A program made the translations under genes and the position numbers. Shown in pieces: positions 25,609 to 34,532 of a stretch of 64,000 nt of DNA. The first letter of the stretch is position 1, and each line of letters starts with the position of its first letter. The stretch is from contig NZ_FOVP01000011.1 in NCBI RefSeq assembly GCF_900115165.1, positions 1 to 64,000 on the forward strand, given 5' to 3'. The notes under the pieces were generated by a model. The model saw only the letters and a list, made by a program, of their open reading frames with translations. It was not told the DNA's origin and did no database searches. The DNA comes from Roseovarius lutimaris. Lineage in GTDB: Bacteria > Pseudomonadota > Alphaproteobacteria > Rhodobacterales > Rhodobacteraceae.

Positions 25609-26801
25609 CGACTGGCCGCATCGGCCAGGTCTGCCTCGGGGGTTCCGTCGGGGGGCCAGTATACCCCGCCGCCACCTACCTTCATCGTGGCGGCGGGCAG
25701 GACATAATCCACCCTCAGATCCCCCGGCCCGGGGGCGGGCCATGCCGCCGTGTCCAGCCTTGGGTCGCCGGTTTGGCCCTCGCCCTGTTCTACTGCGCCT
25801 TGTCGCATTTGGCGGGGGTCTTGCAGGCGGGGATCGGCCAACAGGCCGCTGATCGCCTCGCGCCGCCCGTCGCTGTCTTCGGGGTCAAGATTGGCATCAC
25901 CGATCACGATAAACCGGTCCTTTGGTGGCGGGCCGAATGCACCATCAAGATAAAGCTGCCAAAACCGGATTTCATCGTGATTGCGCCTGCCATTGAGATC
26001 CTCTGGCCCATCAAACACAGGTGGCGTCGCATGGAACGCCAGAAGATGCATCAGCCCCGAGGGGAGGTTCACCGGCACAACCCAATGGCCCACGTAAGAC
26101 AGGCGTTGCACGGCCGCCGCAGGGGGCGAGGGGAACGGCATAGCATCCGTCACCGGTCGGATCGCGCCGGGCAGGTCGCGCCACAAAACCGCGCTGAAAT
26201 CCTTGGCGCGCTCACTGTCGATGGGATAGCGCGACAGGATCGCCATGCCGCCCTGTCCCGAGAAATAGCCAAAACCCTGCGCATCACCCGGCCCGCCTAG
26301 GCGCCCGTCGCCATCCATGTCAAGCCCGGTGGCGCGCCCGCTGTTGGGGCGGCGTGCAAACAGGTGATCAAAGTGCCAGCCGTCCTTGGAAATCCGGTCG
26401 CGCAGCGCATGCAACGCGATCAGGTCGAGGTCATAATCGAGCTTTTGCAAGACAAGGATATCCGGGCGCATCTTGGCTACAATTTCTGCGATGGCGGCAA
26501 TCTGTGGGTCTTCGTCGCGCAGAATGTCGCGCAGCAAAAGCCCCGGCCCCTTGCGGTCAAGCCCGACATTCCAGCTTGCCACGCGCAGGGGGTCGGCAAC
26601 GACCGGCCCGGCAAGCAGGATCAGTGCCAGAGCAATCGTTGAAACGGAGTGGGTCAGGCGCGTTGCAATCCCTTGCCGAGAATGTCGTCTTCGGCATAGG
26701 CGCGGCGCCGCTTTTGCTCGATCATGTCGGCGATCCGGCTCATGGCGATCCCTCGCATCAACATGCTTGCCGGCAAAAACGCCCATGCGGTCATCGTCCA
26801 A
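25572..26801 (-). CDS. secreted endonuclease/exonuclease/phosphatase-family protein, start uncertain
   Basis: The core has EEP landmarks: VASWNVGL, VLQKLDYD, VIGDANLDPEDSDGRR, VDYVLPAA and a terminal HRMVWVDL containing the catalytic His. These metal-dependent hydrolases cut phosphodiester bonds in DNA, phospholipids or inositol phosphates. A signal peptide (STIALALILLAGPVVA) starts only about 50 residues into the open frame, so the true start is probably near 26650-26670. No ATG, GTG or TTG fits there, and an ATT or CTG start right at the end of the upstream gene would be needed. The coordinate given is the longest reading. Confidence 0.72.
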   Translation of the reverse strand: MDDDRMGVFAGKHVDARDRHEPDRRHDRAKAAPRLCRRRHSRQGIATRLTHSVSTIALALILLAGPVVADPLRVASWNVGLDRKGPGLLLRDILRDEDPQIAAIAEIVAKMRPDILVLQKLDYDLDLIALHALRDRISKDGWHFDHLFARRPNSGRATGLDMDGDGRLGGPGDAQGFGYFSGQGGMAILSRYPIDSERAKDFSAVLWRDLPGAIRPVTDAMPFPSPPAAAVQRLSYVGHWVVPVNLPSGLMHLLAFHATPPVFDGPEDLNGRRNHDEIRFWQLYLDGAFGPPPKDRFIVIGDANLDPEDSDGRREAISGLLADPRLQDPRQMRQGAVEQGEGQTGDPRLDTAAWPAPGPGDLRVDYVLPAATMKVGGGGVYWPPDGTPEADLADAASRHRMVWVDLEID

Positions 26802-27622
26802 ATTAAGGTTTGCGGGTTCGCGATCGAGATCGGATCAATCATATCCGAGGCCGCCCGAACAGCCGCCGGAATCAAGAATGGCAGCAAAGACCCTAACACA
26901 ACGTTAAGACCAGCATCCCGGCGCAACCGATAGAGCACATCACCGCCCCCGGTCGGATCGAACAACGGCAGGTTCACCCAGACATTGAACGCCCCATTGC
27001 GCGAGGGCCAGCCCAAAAGCCGCACCAGCGTCAGGAAGACGAACATCATCACAAGCGACACGGTATAGGAAATCCCCGACGTGGTACGCACCAGATCAAC
27101 AAGTGACTGATCGGCATCGGCGGGCATCATAAGCACCACCATACGCACCGGGGAATAGGGAAAATCGACAACCTCGCCCAGGGCGCTGCCCATATTTGTC
27201 AGCAACACGGTCCAGCCGGTCGGATCGGTCGTTCCCCGACAGATCAGCGACAGGACGATCAGAATGCCCGAAAGTGCAAAGAACTTGAGCCGGTTGAACG
27301 GCGGCGCAAAGCGAAACTCGATGATGCTGGGATAGCGGCCGTAGTATTCGATAAAGGTCATAAAGCCCGCAAGGATCGACAGCACGATCACAATCTGTGC
27401 CGTGTCGGGCCCGGTTGAGGGCACGAGTAAAGAAGGCGTTGCCACCATCATCGCGATCAGGATGGCACGCGATAGCGCGCCGGGTATTTGTGAGAACACT
27501 GCCCGTTCCCTTCCAACTTGGTCGGTCGCGATACGATGCCGCGGCCTTGTTCCAACTTGATCCACCAAATTATGGCGGTATGCCTCATTCTTGCCCAACT
27601 TTTGCCTACTTTCATCAGGCAT
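26654..27622 (-). CDS. conserved multi-pass membrane protein, function unknown
   Basis: I do not recognise a named family. The 322-residue protein has about 60 polar N-terminal residues, two helices near 50-90 (AILIAMMVATPSLLVP, IVIVLSILAGFMTFIEYYG), one at about 112 (FFALSGILIVLSLIC), one near 185-200 (VSLVMMFVFLTLVRLLGWP) and a C-terminal pair. It ends in a basic tail (EQKRRRAYAEDD). It precedes the EEP gene on the same strand, with overlapping frames, so the two are probably co-transcribed and may work together at the envelope. Confidence 0.75.
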   Translation of the reverse strand: MPDESRQKLGKNEAYRHNLVDQVGTRPRHRIATDQVGRERAVFSQIPGALSRAILIAMMVATPSLLVPSTGPDTAQIVIVLSILAGFMTFIEYYGRYPSIIEFRFAPPFNRLKFFALSGILIVLSLICRGTTDPTGWTVLLTNMGSALGEVVDFPYSPVRMVVLMMPADADQSLVDLVRTTSGISYTVSLVMMFVFLTLVRLLGWPSRNGAFNVWVNLPLFDPTGGGDVLYRLRRDAGLNVVLGSLLPFLIPAAVRAASDMIDPISIANPQTLIWTMTAWAFLPASMLMRGIAMSRIADMIEQKRRRAYAEDDILGKGLQRA

Positions 27623-27784
27623 CTCAAGCCTTGGTTAATAAGACGCAAGGTTTAGGGCCGTTTGAGGGAGTAACTGGTGCAGTATTACATCAAAGTTGGG
27701 TCAAAACTGCGGCGTAAGCTCATGTAAACACTGCATCTTGTGTGTGGCGTGCAATCGGGCACAAGAGGGCATTTTAAAATGAAA

Positions 27785-27809
27785 ACGCCGCGAGTCTTAC
27801 TCGCGGCGT
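27785..27809 (-). terminator. rho-independent terminator after leuD
   Basis: On the minus strand an 11-bp perfect stem (ACGCCGCGAGT with its complement) and 3-nt loop are followed by TTTCATTTTAAAAT. It lies 24 bp after the leuD stop. Confidence 0.9.
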
Positions 27810-27832
27810 GATCGTGTCACGTGGAAAGCGCC

Positions 27833-28438
27833 TTAAACCCAGGGGCGTGCCTGTGCAGCCTTGGCCTCGAAAGTGTCAATCGAGGCGGCCTTCTCCATCG
27901 TCAGACCAATGTCATCGAGCCCTTCAAGAAGGCAATGCTTCTTGAACGCATCCACCTCAAAAGCGAAGATTTCGCCGTCCGATGTTGATACCGTCTGTGC
28001 CTCAAGATCGATCTCGACGCGGGCGTTGGCGCCTTTTTCGGCCTCTTTCATAAGAGCATCGACCTGCTCTTGCGGCAGGGCAATCGGCAGGATGCCGTTT
28101 TTGAAGCAGTTGTTGTAAAAGATATCGGCAAAGCTTGGCGCGATTACACAGCGAATGCCGAAATCTTTGATCGCCCAGGGCGCATGTTCGCGTGACGAGC
28201 CACAGCCAAAGTTGTCGCCAGCGATCAGAATCTGTGCCTCGCGGTATTGCGGCTTGTTGAGCACGAAATCAGGGATTTCCTTGCCGTCATCATCATAGCG
28301 CATCTCGTCAAACAGGTTCACGCCAAGGCCCGACCGTTTGATCGTTTTCAGGAACTGCTTGGGGATGATCATATCGGTGTCGATATTGATCATCGGCATC
28401 GGCGCGGCGATCCCGCTCAGTTTTTCGAACTTTTCCAT
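27833..28438 (-). CDS. leuD: 3-isopropylmalate dehydratase small subunit
   Basis: LeuD pairs with LeuC to isomerise 2-isopropylmalate to 3-isopropylmalate. The 201-residue protein shows [16 protein letters not shown] at the N-terminus and the swivelling-domain motif [16 protein letters not shown] (about residues 74-89), both diagnostic. The start codon overlaps the leuC stop (TAATG), a sign of coupled translation that suits a 1:1 complex. A strong terminator follows. Confidence 0.97.
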   Translation of the reverse strand: MEKFEKLSGIAAPMPMINIDTDMIIPKQFLKTIKRSGLGVNLFDEMRYDDDGKEIPDFVLNKPQYREAQILIAGDNFGCGSSREHAPWAIKDFGIRCVIAPSFADIFYNNCFKNGILPIALPQEQVDALMKEAEKGANARVEIDLEAQTVSTSDGEIFAFEVDAFKKHCLLEGLDDIGLTMEKAASIDTFEAKAAQARPWV

Positions 28439-29844
28439 TACATCATCTCCCGAACATCGGTCAGTTTGCCGGTTATCGCCGCCGCCGCCGCCATGGCAGG
28501 CGACATCAGGTGCGTGCGTCCGCCGCGGCCCTGACGGCCCTCAAAGTTGCGATTCGAGGTCGCCGCGCAACGCTCGCCCGGGCTAAGCTGGTCGGGGTTC
28601 ATCGCAAGACACATCGAACAGCCCGCCAGACGCCATTCAAATCCGGCCTCCTTGAAGATATCCGCAAGGCCCTCTTCCTCGGCTTGCGCGCGCACGAGGC
28701 CAGAGCCGGGCACGATCATCGCCCGCAGCCCGTCCTTGACCTTTTTGCCCTTGAGGATCGCCGCCGCAGCGCGCAGATCCTCGATCCGCCCGTTGGTGCA
28801 GGAGCCGATAAAGACGGTGTCGATCTCGACCTCGCTCAGCGGTGTTCCGGGGGTCAGGCCCATGTAATCAAGGCTGCGCTGTGCCGCATCCACCTTGCCG
28901 CCGGTGAAATCCGACGCGGCCGGCACATTCGCGGTGATCGGCAACACATCCTCGGGTGAGGTGCCCCATGTGACCACCGGCGCGATATCTTCGCCCTTGA
29001 GGGTGATCACCTTGTCCCAATGCGCGTCATCGTCGGAATAAAGCGTTTTCCACCACGCAAGCGCGGCCTCCCATTGCGCACCTTTCGGGGCATGCGGGCG
29101 GCCTTTGCAATACTCAAAGGTCTTTTCGTCCGGCGCAATAAGCCCGGCGCGCGCGCCACCCTCGATCGCCATGTTGCAGACGGTCATGCGGCCTTCCATG
29201 GAAAGGTCGCGGATCGCCTCGCCGCAATATTCGATCACATAACCGGTGCCACCGGCGGTGCCGGTCGCGCCGATCACCGACAGGGTGATATCCTTGGCCG
29301 TCACGCCGGGGCGCAGCTTGCCGGTGATCTCGACCTTCATGTTCTTGCCCTTGCGCTGGATAAGCGTCTGGGTCGCAAGGACATGTTCAACCTCGGATGT
29401 GCCGATACCATGCGCGAGTGCGCCAAACGCGCCATGCGTGGCGGTGTGGCTGTCGCCGCACACCACGGTCATGCCCGGCAGGGTCCAGCCCTGTTCGGGG
29501 CCGACGATATGCACGATACCCTGGCGTACGTCAGACACGGGATAATAGTGAATGCCGAAATCTTTGGCGTTCTTGTCAAGTGCGTCGACCTGAATACGGC
29601 TGTCTTCGGTCATGGTGGCGGCATTGGCGCGATCAAGCGTGGTGGGCACGTTGTGATCGGGCACAGCGATGGTCTTGTCCGGCGCGCGCACCGTGCGGTT
29701 GGTCATCCGCAAGCCTTCAAAGGCCTGTGGGCTGGTGACCTCATGCACAAGGTGGCGGTCGATATAAAGCAGACAGGTGCCATCCTCGGCCTCGTGGGCG
29801 ACATGGGCATCCCAGATTTTATCATAAAGTGTCTTGGGGGACAT
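28438..29844 (-). CDS. leuC: 3-isopropylmalate dehydratase large subunit
   Basis: The 468-residue aconitase-fold subunit carries the [4Fe-4S] cysteines in [13 protein letters not shown] and GCSMCLAMN, and the active-site region [17 protein letters not shown]. All three cluster ligands are present, so it should be active. It is the first gene of a two-gene leuCD unit; leuB lies separately and no leuA is seen in the window. A 629-bp gap lies upstream, but I see no attenuator or leader peptide that I can support. Confidence 0.97.
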   Translation of the reverse strand: MSPKTLYDKIWDAHVAHEAEDGTCLLYIDRHLVHEVTSPQAFEGLRMTNRTVRAPDKTIAVPDHNVPTTLDRANAATMTEDSRIQVDALDKNAKDFGIHYYPVSDVRQGIVHIVGPEQGWTLPGMTVVCGDSHTATHGAFGALAHGIGTSEVEHVLATQTLIQRKGKNMKVEITGKLRPGVTAKDITLSVIGATGTAGGTGYVIEYCGEAIRDLSMEGRMTVCNMAIEGGARAGLIAPDEKTFEYCKGRPHAPKGAQWEAALAWWKTLYSDDDAHWDKVITLKGEDIAPVVTWGTSPEDVLPITANVPAASDFTGGKVDAAQRSLDYMGLTPGTPLSEVEIDTVFIGSCTNGRIEDLRAAAAILKGKKVKDGLRAMIVPGSGLVRAQAEEEGLADIFKEAGFEWRLAGCSMCLAMNPDQLSPGERCAATSNRNFEGRQGRGGRTHLMSPAMAAAAAITGKLTDVREMM

Positions 29845-30473
29845 GTGTCCTCTCCCGTTCTCTAGTGGCTGAATTTCAGATGTGACAGGGCATTGCGCGC
29901 CTCATAGACGGGCAAGAATTGTAAGCGTCGCACCAAAGAAACGCCAAGGCAGGCGCGCGCGGTCATCCATGTCAAAAATCGGTATCATCCCAGAGCAGAT
30001 ACAGCGCCCGCCCGAGTCTATCAAGAGGCGCTTGTACTTCAGGCCCCCTCAACGCCGGCCCCGGTTTCGTCTGGCCGTGAATATCCCGGGAGAGTTGCCC
30101 GAGGTGGGGCGGAATAAATTGCAATGGTATGCGTGTGATAAATCTGGGCGATCATATAGCTGGCAAAGGCAACGCGGGCTTGATTCTGCTCTCCGCAGCG
30201 CGTTTCAGGTCGGCGCTATAGTGACGTGAGGCGGATCTGGATTTGGCGGGGCGGTTGCGCGAATAGGCCTTGGCCAAACCTGTCACCTCTTGTGGCCGTT
30301 TCGATTTCATCCACAACTTATTGTGGTTATCCCCAACAAATAGCTTTACAGCCTGCGCGAAAGGCCGCACCATATATTGTATTGGCGGTGGGAGTAGCCC
30401 CCGTTAATAGAGCAGGCACCTAGCGCTTGGGGGTGTGTCGCAACCCCTGTGCTATAGCAAATGAGGTGGCGCA
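29845..30473. other. 629-bp gap without a supported gene
   Basis: Open frames in this gap have no family likeness and poor starts. It must hold the leuCD promoter at its left end and the promoter of the ybjN-like gene at its right end. The only structured element seen is at 30307-30335: an inverted repeat and two near-consensus DnaA boxes, described separately. Confidence 0.6.
30307..30335 (+). promoter_or_regulatory. pair of near-consensus DnaA boxes with hairpin
   Basis: TCATCCACA (30307-30315) and TTATCCCCA (30327-30335) each differ by one base from the DnaA box TTATCCACA, lie in the same orientation and are 20 bp apart. Between them CCACAA-CTTA-TTGTGG forms a 6-bp hairpin. Matches could be chance; no AT-rich unwinding region or further boxes were found nearby. 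Confidence 0.3.
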
Positions 30474-30974
30474 ATGGCCCTTTCCGAGCAGTTCTTGCAA
30501 GACGAGATTCACCCGATCGACATTGTCGAACATATTGCCGAGCATCACGACTGGGATTTCGACCGGATTGGCGATGATCAGATCGCGATGGCCGTCGAGG
30601 GCCAATGGCGCACCTATTCGATCACGCTGGCCTGGTCGGGCTATGACGAAACCCTGCGCCTTGTCTGTACCTTCGAGATGGAGCCGCCTGAGCACAAGAT
30701 GCCGGTGCTCTACGAGATGCTGAACGGTGTCAACGATAACTGTTGGGCCGGGGCGTTCACCTGGTGGGGCGAGCATAAACTGATGGTCTATCGCTATGGT
30801 CTGGTGCTGGCGGGCGGGCAGGATGCCACGCCGGAACAGATTGACACCATGATCAACGCCGCCGTGATGAGCGCCGAGCGCTATTATCCGGCGTTCCAAC
30901 TGGCGATCTGGGGCGATAAATCGCCCAAGGATGCCATGCAGGTCGCCATTGCAGAGGCCTTTGGTCGCGCGTAA
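30474..30974 (+). CDS. YbjN-domain protein
   Basis: The 166-residue protein has the YbjN-like (type III secretion chaperone-fold) pattern: an N-terminal HHDWDFDRIGDDQIAMAV segment, a beta-rich core (RTYSITLAWSGYDETLRLVCTFEM) and a helical C-terminus (MINAAVMSAERYYPAFQLAIWG). No catalytic motif is seen. In alphaproteobacteria this gene commonly sits before proC, as here. The role is unclear; regulatory or chaperone functions have been suggested for YbjN proteins. Confidence 0.85.
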   Translation: MALSEQFLQDEIHPIDIVEHIAEHHDWDFDRIGDDQIAMAVEGQWRTYSITLAWSGYDETLRLVCTFEMEPPEHKMPVLYEMLNGVNDNCWAGAFTWWGEHKLMVYRYGLVLAGGQDATPEQIDTMINAAVMSAERYYPAFQLAIWGDKSPKDAMQVAIAEAFGRA

Positions 30975-31017
30975 CACTTACCCCCGCAATGTGATGAACG
31001 GATGCGGGGGATTTACG

Positions 31018-31833
31018 ATGAGCATGAAATATGTGGCCGAAAACGGTCTGGTTTTGCTGGGCTGTGGCAAGATGGGCGGCGCCATGCTGCAAGGCTGGCT
31101 GGCGCAGGGATTGCCGCCTGCTTCGGTGTCGGTGATTGATCCCAACCCGTCCGATTGGCTGCGCGGGACCGGGGTTGGCATCAACGGTGATCTGCCCGCA
31201 AATCCGGCCATCGTTCTGATTGCCGTCAAACCACAGATGATGGGCGAGGCGCTACCGGTGCTGGCGGCGATGGGAAATGGCGCGACGTTGTTTGTCTCGG
31301 TCGCGGCCGGCACGCCGATCGCGGCGTTCGAGGCCGCTTTGGGCGCGCAAAGCCCGATTGTGCGCGCCATGCCCAACACCCCCGCCGCCGTGGGTCGTGG
31401 CATCACCGCCATCATCGGAAATGCCCATGCAAGCGCGGCGCAGGTCGATCTTGCCGAGATGCTGTTGCGTGCGGTTGGTCAGGTGGTTCGCCTTGAGGGC
31501 GAGGATCAGATGGACGCGGTCACCGGCGTTTCCGGCTCTGGCCCGGCCTATGTGTTTCACATGATCGAATGCCTGGCAGCTGCCGGCGAGGCGCAGGGCC
31601 TTGCCCCCACCCTTGCGATGCAGCTTGCGCAGGCGACGGTGGCCGGGGCCGGTGCATTGGCCGAGGCCGCCGATGAAACCCCGGCGCAATTGCGGGTCAA
31701 TGTGACAAGCCCCAATGGCACCACGCAGGCCGGGCTTGAGGTGCTGATGGACCCGCAAAACGGCCTGCCGCCCCTGATGCGCAAAACCGTGGCGGCGGCG
31801 GCGGATCGCTCGCGGGAGCTTGGCAATGGCTGA
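31018..31833 (+). CDS. proC: pyrroline-5-carboxylate reductase
   Basis: ProC reduces pyrroline-5-carboxylate to proline with NAD(P)H. The start gives MSMKYVAENGLVLLGCGKMGGAM, placing the Rossmann loop near the N-terminus, and a GGGGG ribosome site precedes it; a longer in-frame start lies inside the ybjN-like gene. Other landmarks are VRAMPNTPAAVG and the C-terminal VTGVSGSGPAYVFHMIE. Length is 271 residues. It overlaps the following csaA-like gene by 8 bp. Confidence 0.95.
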   Translation: MSMKYVAENGLVLLGCGKMGGAMLQGWLAQGLPPASVSVIDPNPSDWLRGTGVGINGDLPANPAIVLIAVKPQMMGEALPVLAAMGNGATLFVSVAAGTPIAAFEAALGAQSPIVRAMPNTPAAVGRGITAIIGNAHASAAQVDLAEMLLRAVGQVVRLEGEDQMDAVTGVSGSGPAYVFHMIECLAAAGEAQGLAPTLAMQLAQATVAGAGALAEAADETPAQLRVNVTSPNGTTQAGLEVLMDPQNGLPPLMRKTVAAAADRSRELGNG

Positions 31834-32164
31834 GATCACCTTTGACGATTTCCTCAAGGTCGATATCCGGGTTGGCCGCGTCACCCGCGCCGAGCCCTAC
31901 CCCGAGGCGCGCAAGCCCGCGATTAAGCTTTGGGTCGATTTCGGGCCCGAAATTGGCGAAAAGAAAAGCAGCGCGCAGATCACCGCGCATTACGATCCCG
32001 AATCCCTGATCGGGCGGCAGGTGCTGGCCGTGGTCAACTTTCCGCCGCGCCAGATCGGCAAGTTCATGTCGGAAATCCTTGTTCTCGGACTGTCCGATAG
32101 TAATGGCGAAATCGTTCTGATAAGCCCCGATCAAGAAATTCCAATCGGAGAAAGACTGCATTGA
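31826..32164 (+). CDS. csaA: CsaA-like tRNA-binding protein
   Basis: A stand-alone EMAP/Myf-type OB-fold of 112 residues (FLKVDIRVGRVTRAEPYPEARKPAIKLWVDFG), which binds tRNA; Bacillus CsaA also has chaperone activity. The ATG start is preferred to an in-frame TTG two codons earlier because it follows GGGAG. The gene overlaps proC by 8 bp and its own stop overlaps the TTG start of the next gene (TTGA), so proC, csaA and the dehydrogenase are one unit. Confidence 0.9.
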   Translation: MAEITFDDFLKVDIRVGRVTRAEPYPEARKPAIKLWVDFGPEIGEKKSSAQITAHYDPESLIGRQVLAVVNFPPRQIGKFMSEILVLGLSDSNGEIVLISPDQEIPIGERLH

Positions 32165-33117
32165 AACGTGTCCTGCTGACCCGGCCGCTGCCGGATCGCG
32201 TGGTGGAAGCCGCGCGCACCCATTTCGAAGTTGAACTGCGCGATGATCCCGCCCCTCTCAAGCTTGGCCAGATGCGCGGTGCATTGGCGCTTTATGATGG
32301 GGTGTTGCCGACGCTTGGCGATATGTTCTCGGCAGAGGTTTTTGCCGATGCGGGGAATCCGCGGTGCAGGATTCTGGCGAATTTCGGGGTTGGCTATAAC
32401 CATATTGATGCAGCGGCGGCGCGGGGCGCGGGGATCAGTGTGACCAACACGCCCGGCGCGGTGACCGATGCCACCGCCGATATCGCGATGACGCTGATCC
32501 TGATGAGCGCGCGGCGCGCGGGCGAGGGCGAGCGGATGGTGCGGGCGGGCAAATGGGTCGGCTGGAACCCGACGCAGATGCTTGGCCTGCATGTCTCGGG
32601 CAAGACCGTGGGCATTATCGGCATGGGCCGGATCGGGCAGGCGATCGCGCAGCGCTGTCATTTTGGCTTTGGCATGGAGGTGATCTATTACAACCGCTCG
32701 CCCAAGCCGATGGAGTTTCCCGCACGTCAGGTCGAAAGCCTTGAGGCATTGGCGGCGGCGGCCGATATCGTTGTGGTGGCGGTGCCCGGCGGTGCCGAGA
32801 CCCGTCACATTGTCGGCGCGCCGGTGTTTGAGGCGATGAAGCCGCACGGTCATTTCGTCAATATCGCGCGGGGCGATGTGGTGGATGAAGCCGCACTTGT
32901 TGCGGCGCTGCAAGCGGGGACCATCGCGGGCGCGGGGCTTGATGTCTATGAAAAAGAGCCGATTGTGCCCGAGGCGCTGAAGGCGATGGAGAATGTCACG
33001 CTCTTGCCACATCTGGGCACCGCCGCACTTGAGGTGCGCGAGGCGATGGGCCTTATGGCGGTGGAAAACCTGCGGGCGTTCTTTGCCGATGAGACCCCGC
33101 CCAATCTGGTGAACTAG
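32161..33117 (+). CDS. D-isomer-specific 2-hydroxyacid dehydrogenase (GhrB-like)
   Basis: The 318-residue enzyme has the NAD(P) loop VGIIGMGRIGQAIAQR and the catalytic set Arg in NIARGDVVDE, Glu in YEKEP and His in LLPHLGTA. It most resembles glyoxylate/hydroxypyruvate reductases, which remove glyoxylate using NAD(P)H. The start is TTG, coupled to the csaA stop as TTGA. Cofactor preference and exact substrate are not fixed by what I can see. Confidence 0.9.
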   Translation: MKRVLLTRPLPDRVVEAARTHFEVELRDDPAPLKLGQMRGALALYDGVLPTLGDMFSAEVFADAGNPRCRILANFGVGYNHIDAAAARGAGISVTNTPGAVTDATADIAMTLILMSARRAGEGERMVRAGKWVGWNPTQMLGLHVSGKTVGIIGMGRIGQAIAQRCHFGFGMEVIYYNRSPKPMEFPARQVESLEALAAAADIVVVAVPGGAETRHIVGAPVFEAMKPHGHFVNIARGDVVDEAALVAALQAGTIAGAGLDVYEKEPIVPEALKAMENVTLLPHLGTAALEVREAMGLMAVENLRAFFADETPPNLVN

Positions 33118-33166
33118 GCCAGAGCCCCCGCCATCGACCGGCACGCCGGGTCGGGGCGGGGAATTT

Positions 33167-33188
33167 GAGTATTTTTGCCAAGAAGAAG
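33167..33188 (+). repeat. dispersed intergenic element, copy 1
   Basis: GAGTATTTTTGCCAAGAAGAAG follows a GC-rich run (GGGGCGGGGAATTT) between the dehydrogenase and the KAS III-like gene. A close relative lies at 54934-54956. Similar text is common between genes in Rhodobacterales, to my memory. Its function is not known to me. Confidence 0.5.
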
Positions 33189-33283
33189 GGGCTTTTCGGG
33201 TCTCATCGGGGGTGTGCCGTGGTGTCATGCTTGACGTTGGGGGATGCATGGGCTGATCTGGCGGGAACGCGAAGGAGAAAACC

Positions 33284-34405
33284 ATGTATCAACCGGCCAT
33301 TTCAGGATCGGGCGTCTTCACCCCGCCAGAGGTGATCACCAATGACGAGCTGGTGGTGGCCTTCAATGCCTATGCCGAGGCCTTTAATGCGAAGAATGCA
33401 GAGGCCATAGCGGCGGGTGAGGTTGAGGCCAAGGCCGCATCTTCGAGCGCGTTCATCGTTGGAGCCTCTGGGATCGAGCAGCGCTATGTGATGGATAAAT
33501 CGGGGGTGTTGGACCCGGCGGTCATGCACCCCAAGTTGCGCCAACGCAGCGACGACGAACCGGGGATCATGGCCGAGATGGCGGTTGGTGCCTGTACCAA
33601 GGCGCTCGCGCAGGCCGGGCGCGGCGCGGAGGAGGTTGATCTTGTGATCTGCGCCGCCAGCAATCACGAGCGTGCCTATCCGGCGATTGCGATTGAAATT
33701 CAACAACTTTTGGGCGCCGGTGGTTTTGCCTTTGACATGAATGTCGCCTGTTCTTCGGCGACCTTCGGCATTCAGGCGGCGGCGGATATGATCCGGGCCG
33801 GATCGGTGCGCCGGGCGCTTGTGGTGAATCCCGAGATCTGTTCGGGGCATCTTGAGTGGCGCGACCGCGATTGCCATTTCATTTTTGGCGATGTCTGCAC
33901 CGCCGTGGTGGTCGAGCGCGCGGACGAGGCGAAGGGCGCGCATTTCGTGATCCGCTCGACCCGCTGTGCCACGCAGTTTTCCAACAATATCCGCAACAAC
34001 AACGGATTTTTGCGCCGTAACCGGCCCGATGGCATGGCGGATCGGCGCGACATGCAATTCATGCAGGAGGGGCGCCGCGTGTTCAAGGAGGTGCTGCCGA
34101 TGGTCTCGGCGCATATTCTGGAGCATCTTGAGGGCGACGGCGTGACGGCGGATGATTTGCGGCGGCTCTGGTTGCATCAGGCCAACAAGACGATGAACGA
34201 TTTTATCGGCAAGAAGGTTCTTGGCCGGGCGCCGGAGCCGGGCGAACAGCCCAATATCCTTCAGGATTATGCCAATACCTCTTCGGCGGGCTCGATCATC
34301 GCCTTTTCCAAATATTCCGACGATCTTGTGCCGGGGGACCGCGGGCTTATCTGCTCGTTCGGCGCGGGCTATTCGGTTGGTTCGGTTCTGGTCGAGCGGG
34401 CCTGA
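33284..34405 (+). CDS. beta-ketoacyl-ACP synthase III family protein
   Basis: A 373-residue thiolase-fold condensing enzyme. The Cys-His-Asn triad of KAS III is intact: Cys156 in NVACSSATF, His298 in LHQANKTM and Asn331 in DYANTSSAG. It is longer than FabH (about 320 residues), with an insert of about 35 residues rich in Ala and Glu after residue 25 (AYAEAFNAKNAEAIAAGEVEA). This points to a FabH-like side branch and not the housekeeping FabH. It may start fatty acid chains or work on a special acyl donor. It stands alone. Confidence 0.87.
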   Translation: MYQPAISGSGVFTPPEVITNDELVVAFNAYAEAFNAKNAEAIAAGEVEAKAASSSAFIVGASGIEQRYVMDKSGVLDPAVMHPKLRQRSDDEPGIMAEMAVGACTKALAQAGRGAEEVDLVICAASNHERAYPAIAIEIQQLLGAGGFAFDMNVACSSATFGIQAAADMIRAGSVRRALVVNPEICSGHLEWRDRDCHFIFGDVCTAVVVERADEAKGAHFVIRSTRCATQFSNNIRNNNGFLRRNRPDGMADRRDMQFMQEGRRVFKEVLPMVSAHILEHLEGDGVTADDLRRLWLHQANKTMNDFIGKKVLGRAPEPGEQPNILQDYANTSSAGSIIAFSKYSDDLVPGDRGLICSFGAGYSVGSVLVERA

Positions 34406-34532
34406 GACCGGGTTTTGCCCTGGGTGGCGCCGGGTTGAATTTGCAAATGACTTTCCGGGATAAAGCGATTAAGGGAAAGCAACTGTTGGGTTTCCCCTGA
34501 TTTTCTGGGGCTGGGAACTGAGGAAGAAGCGT

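Noticed and set aside
29882..30229. 115-residue open frame upstream of the ybjN-like gene
   Set aside because: Composition is basic and irregular, there is no start signal, and no family likeness was seen.
30307..30335. Replication origin at the DnaA-like boxes
   Set aside because: Only two imperfect boxes, no AT-rich unwinding region, and no dnaA, parAB or hemE genes nearby.
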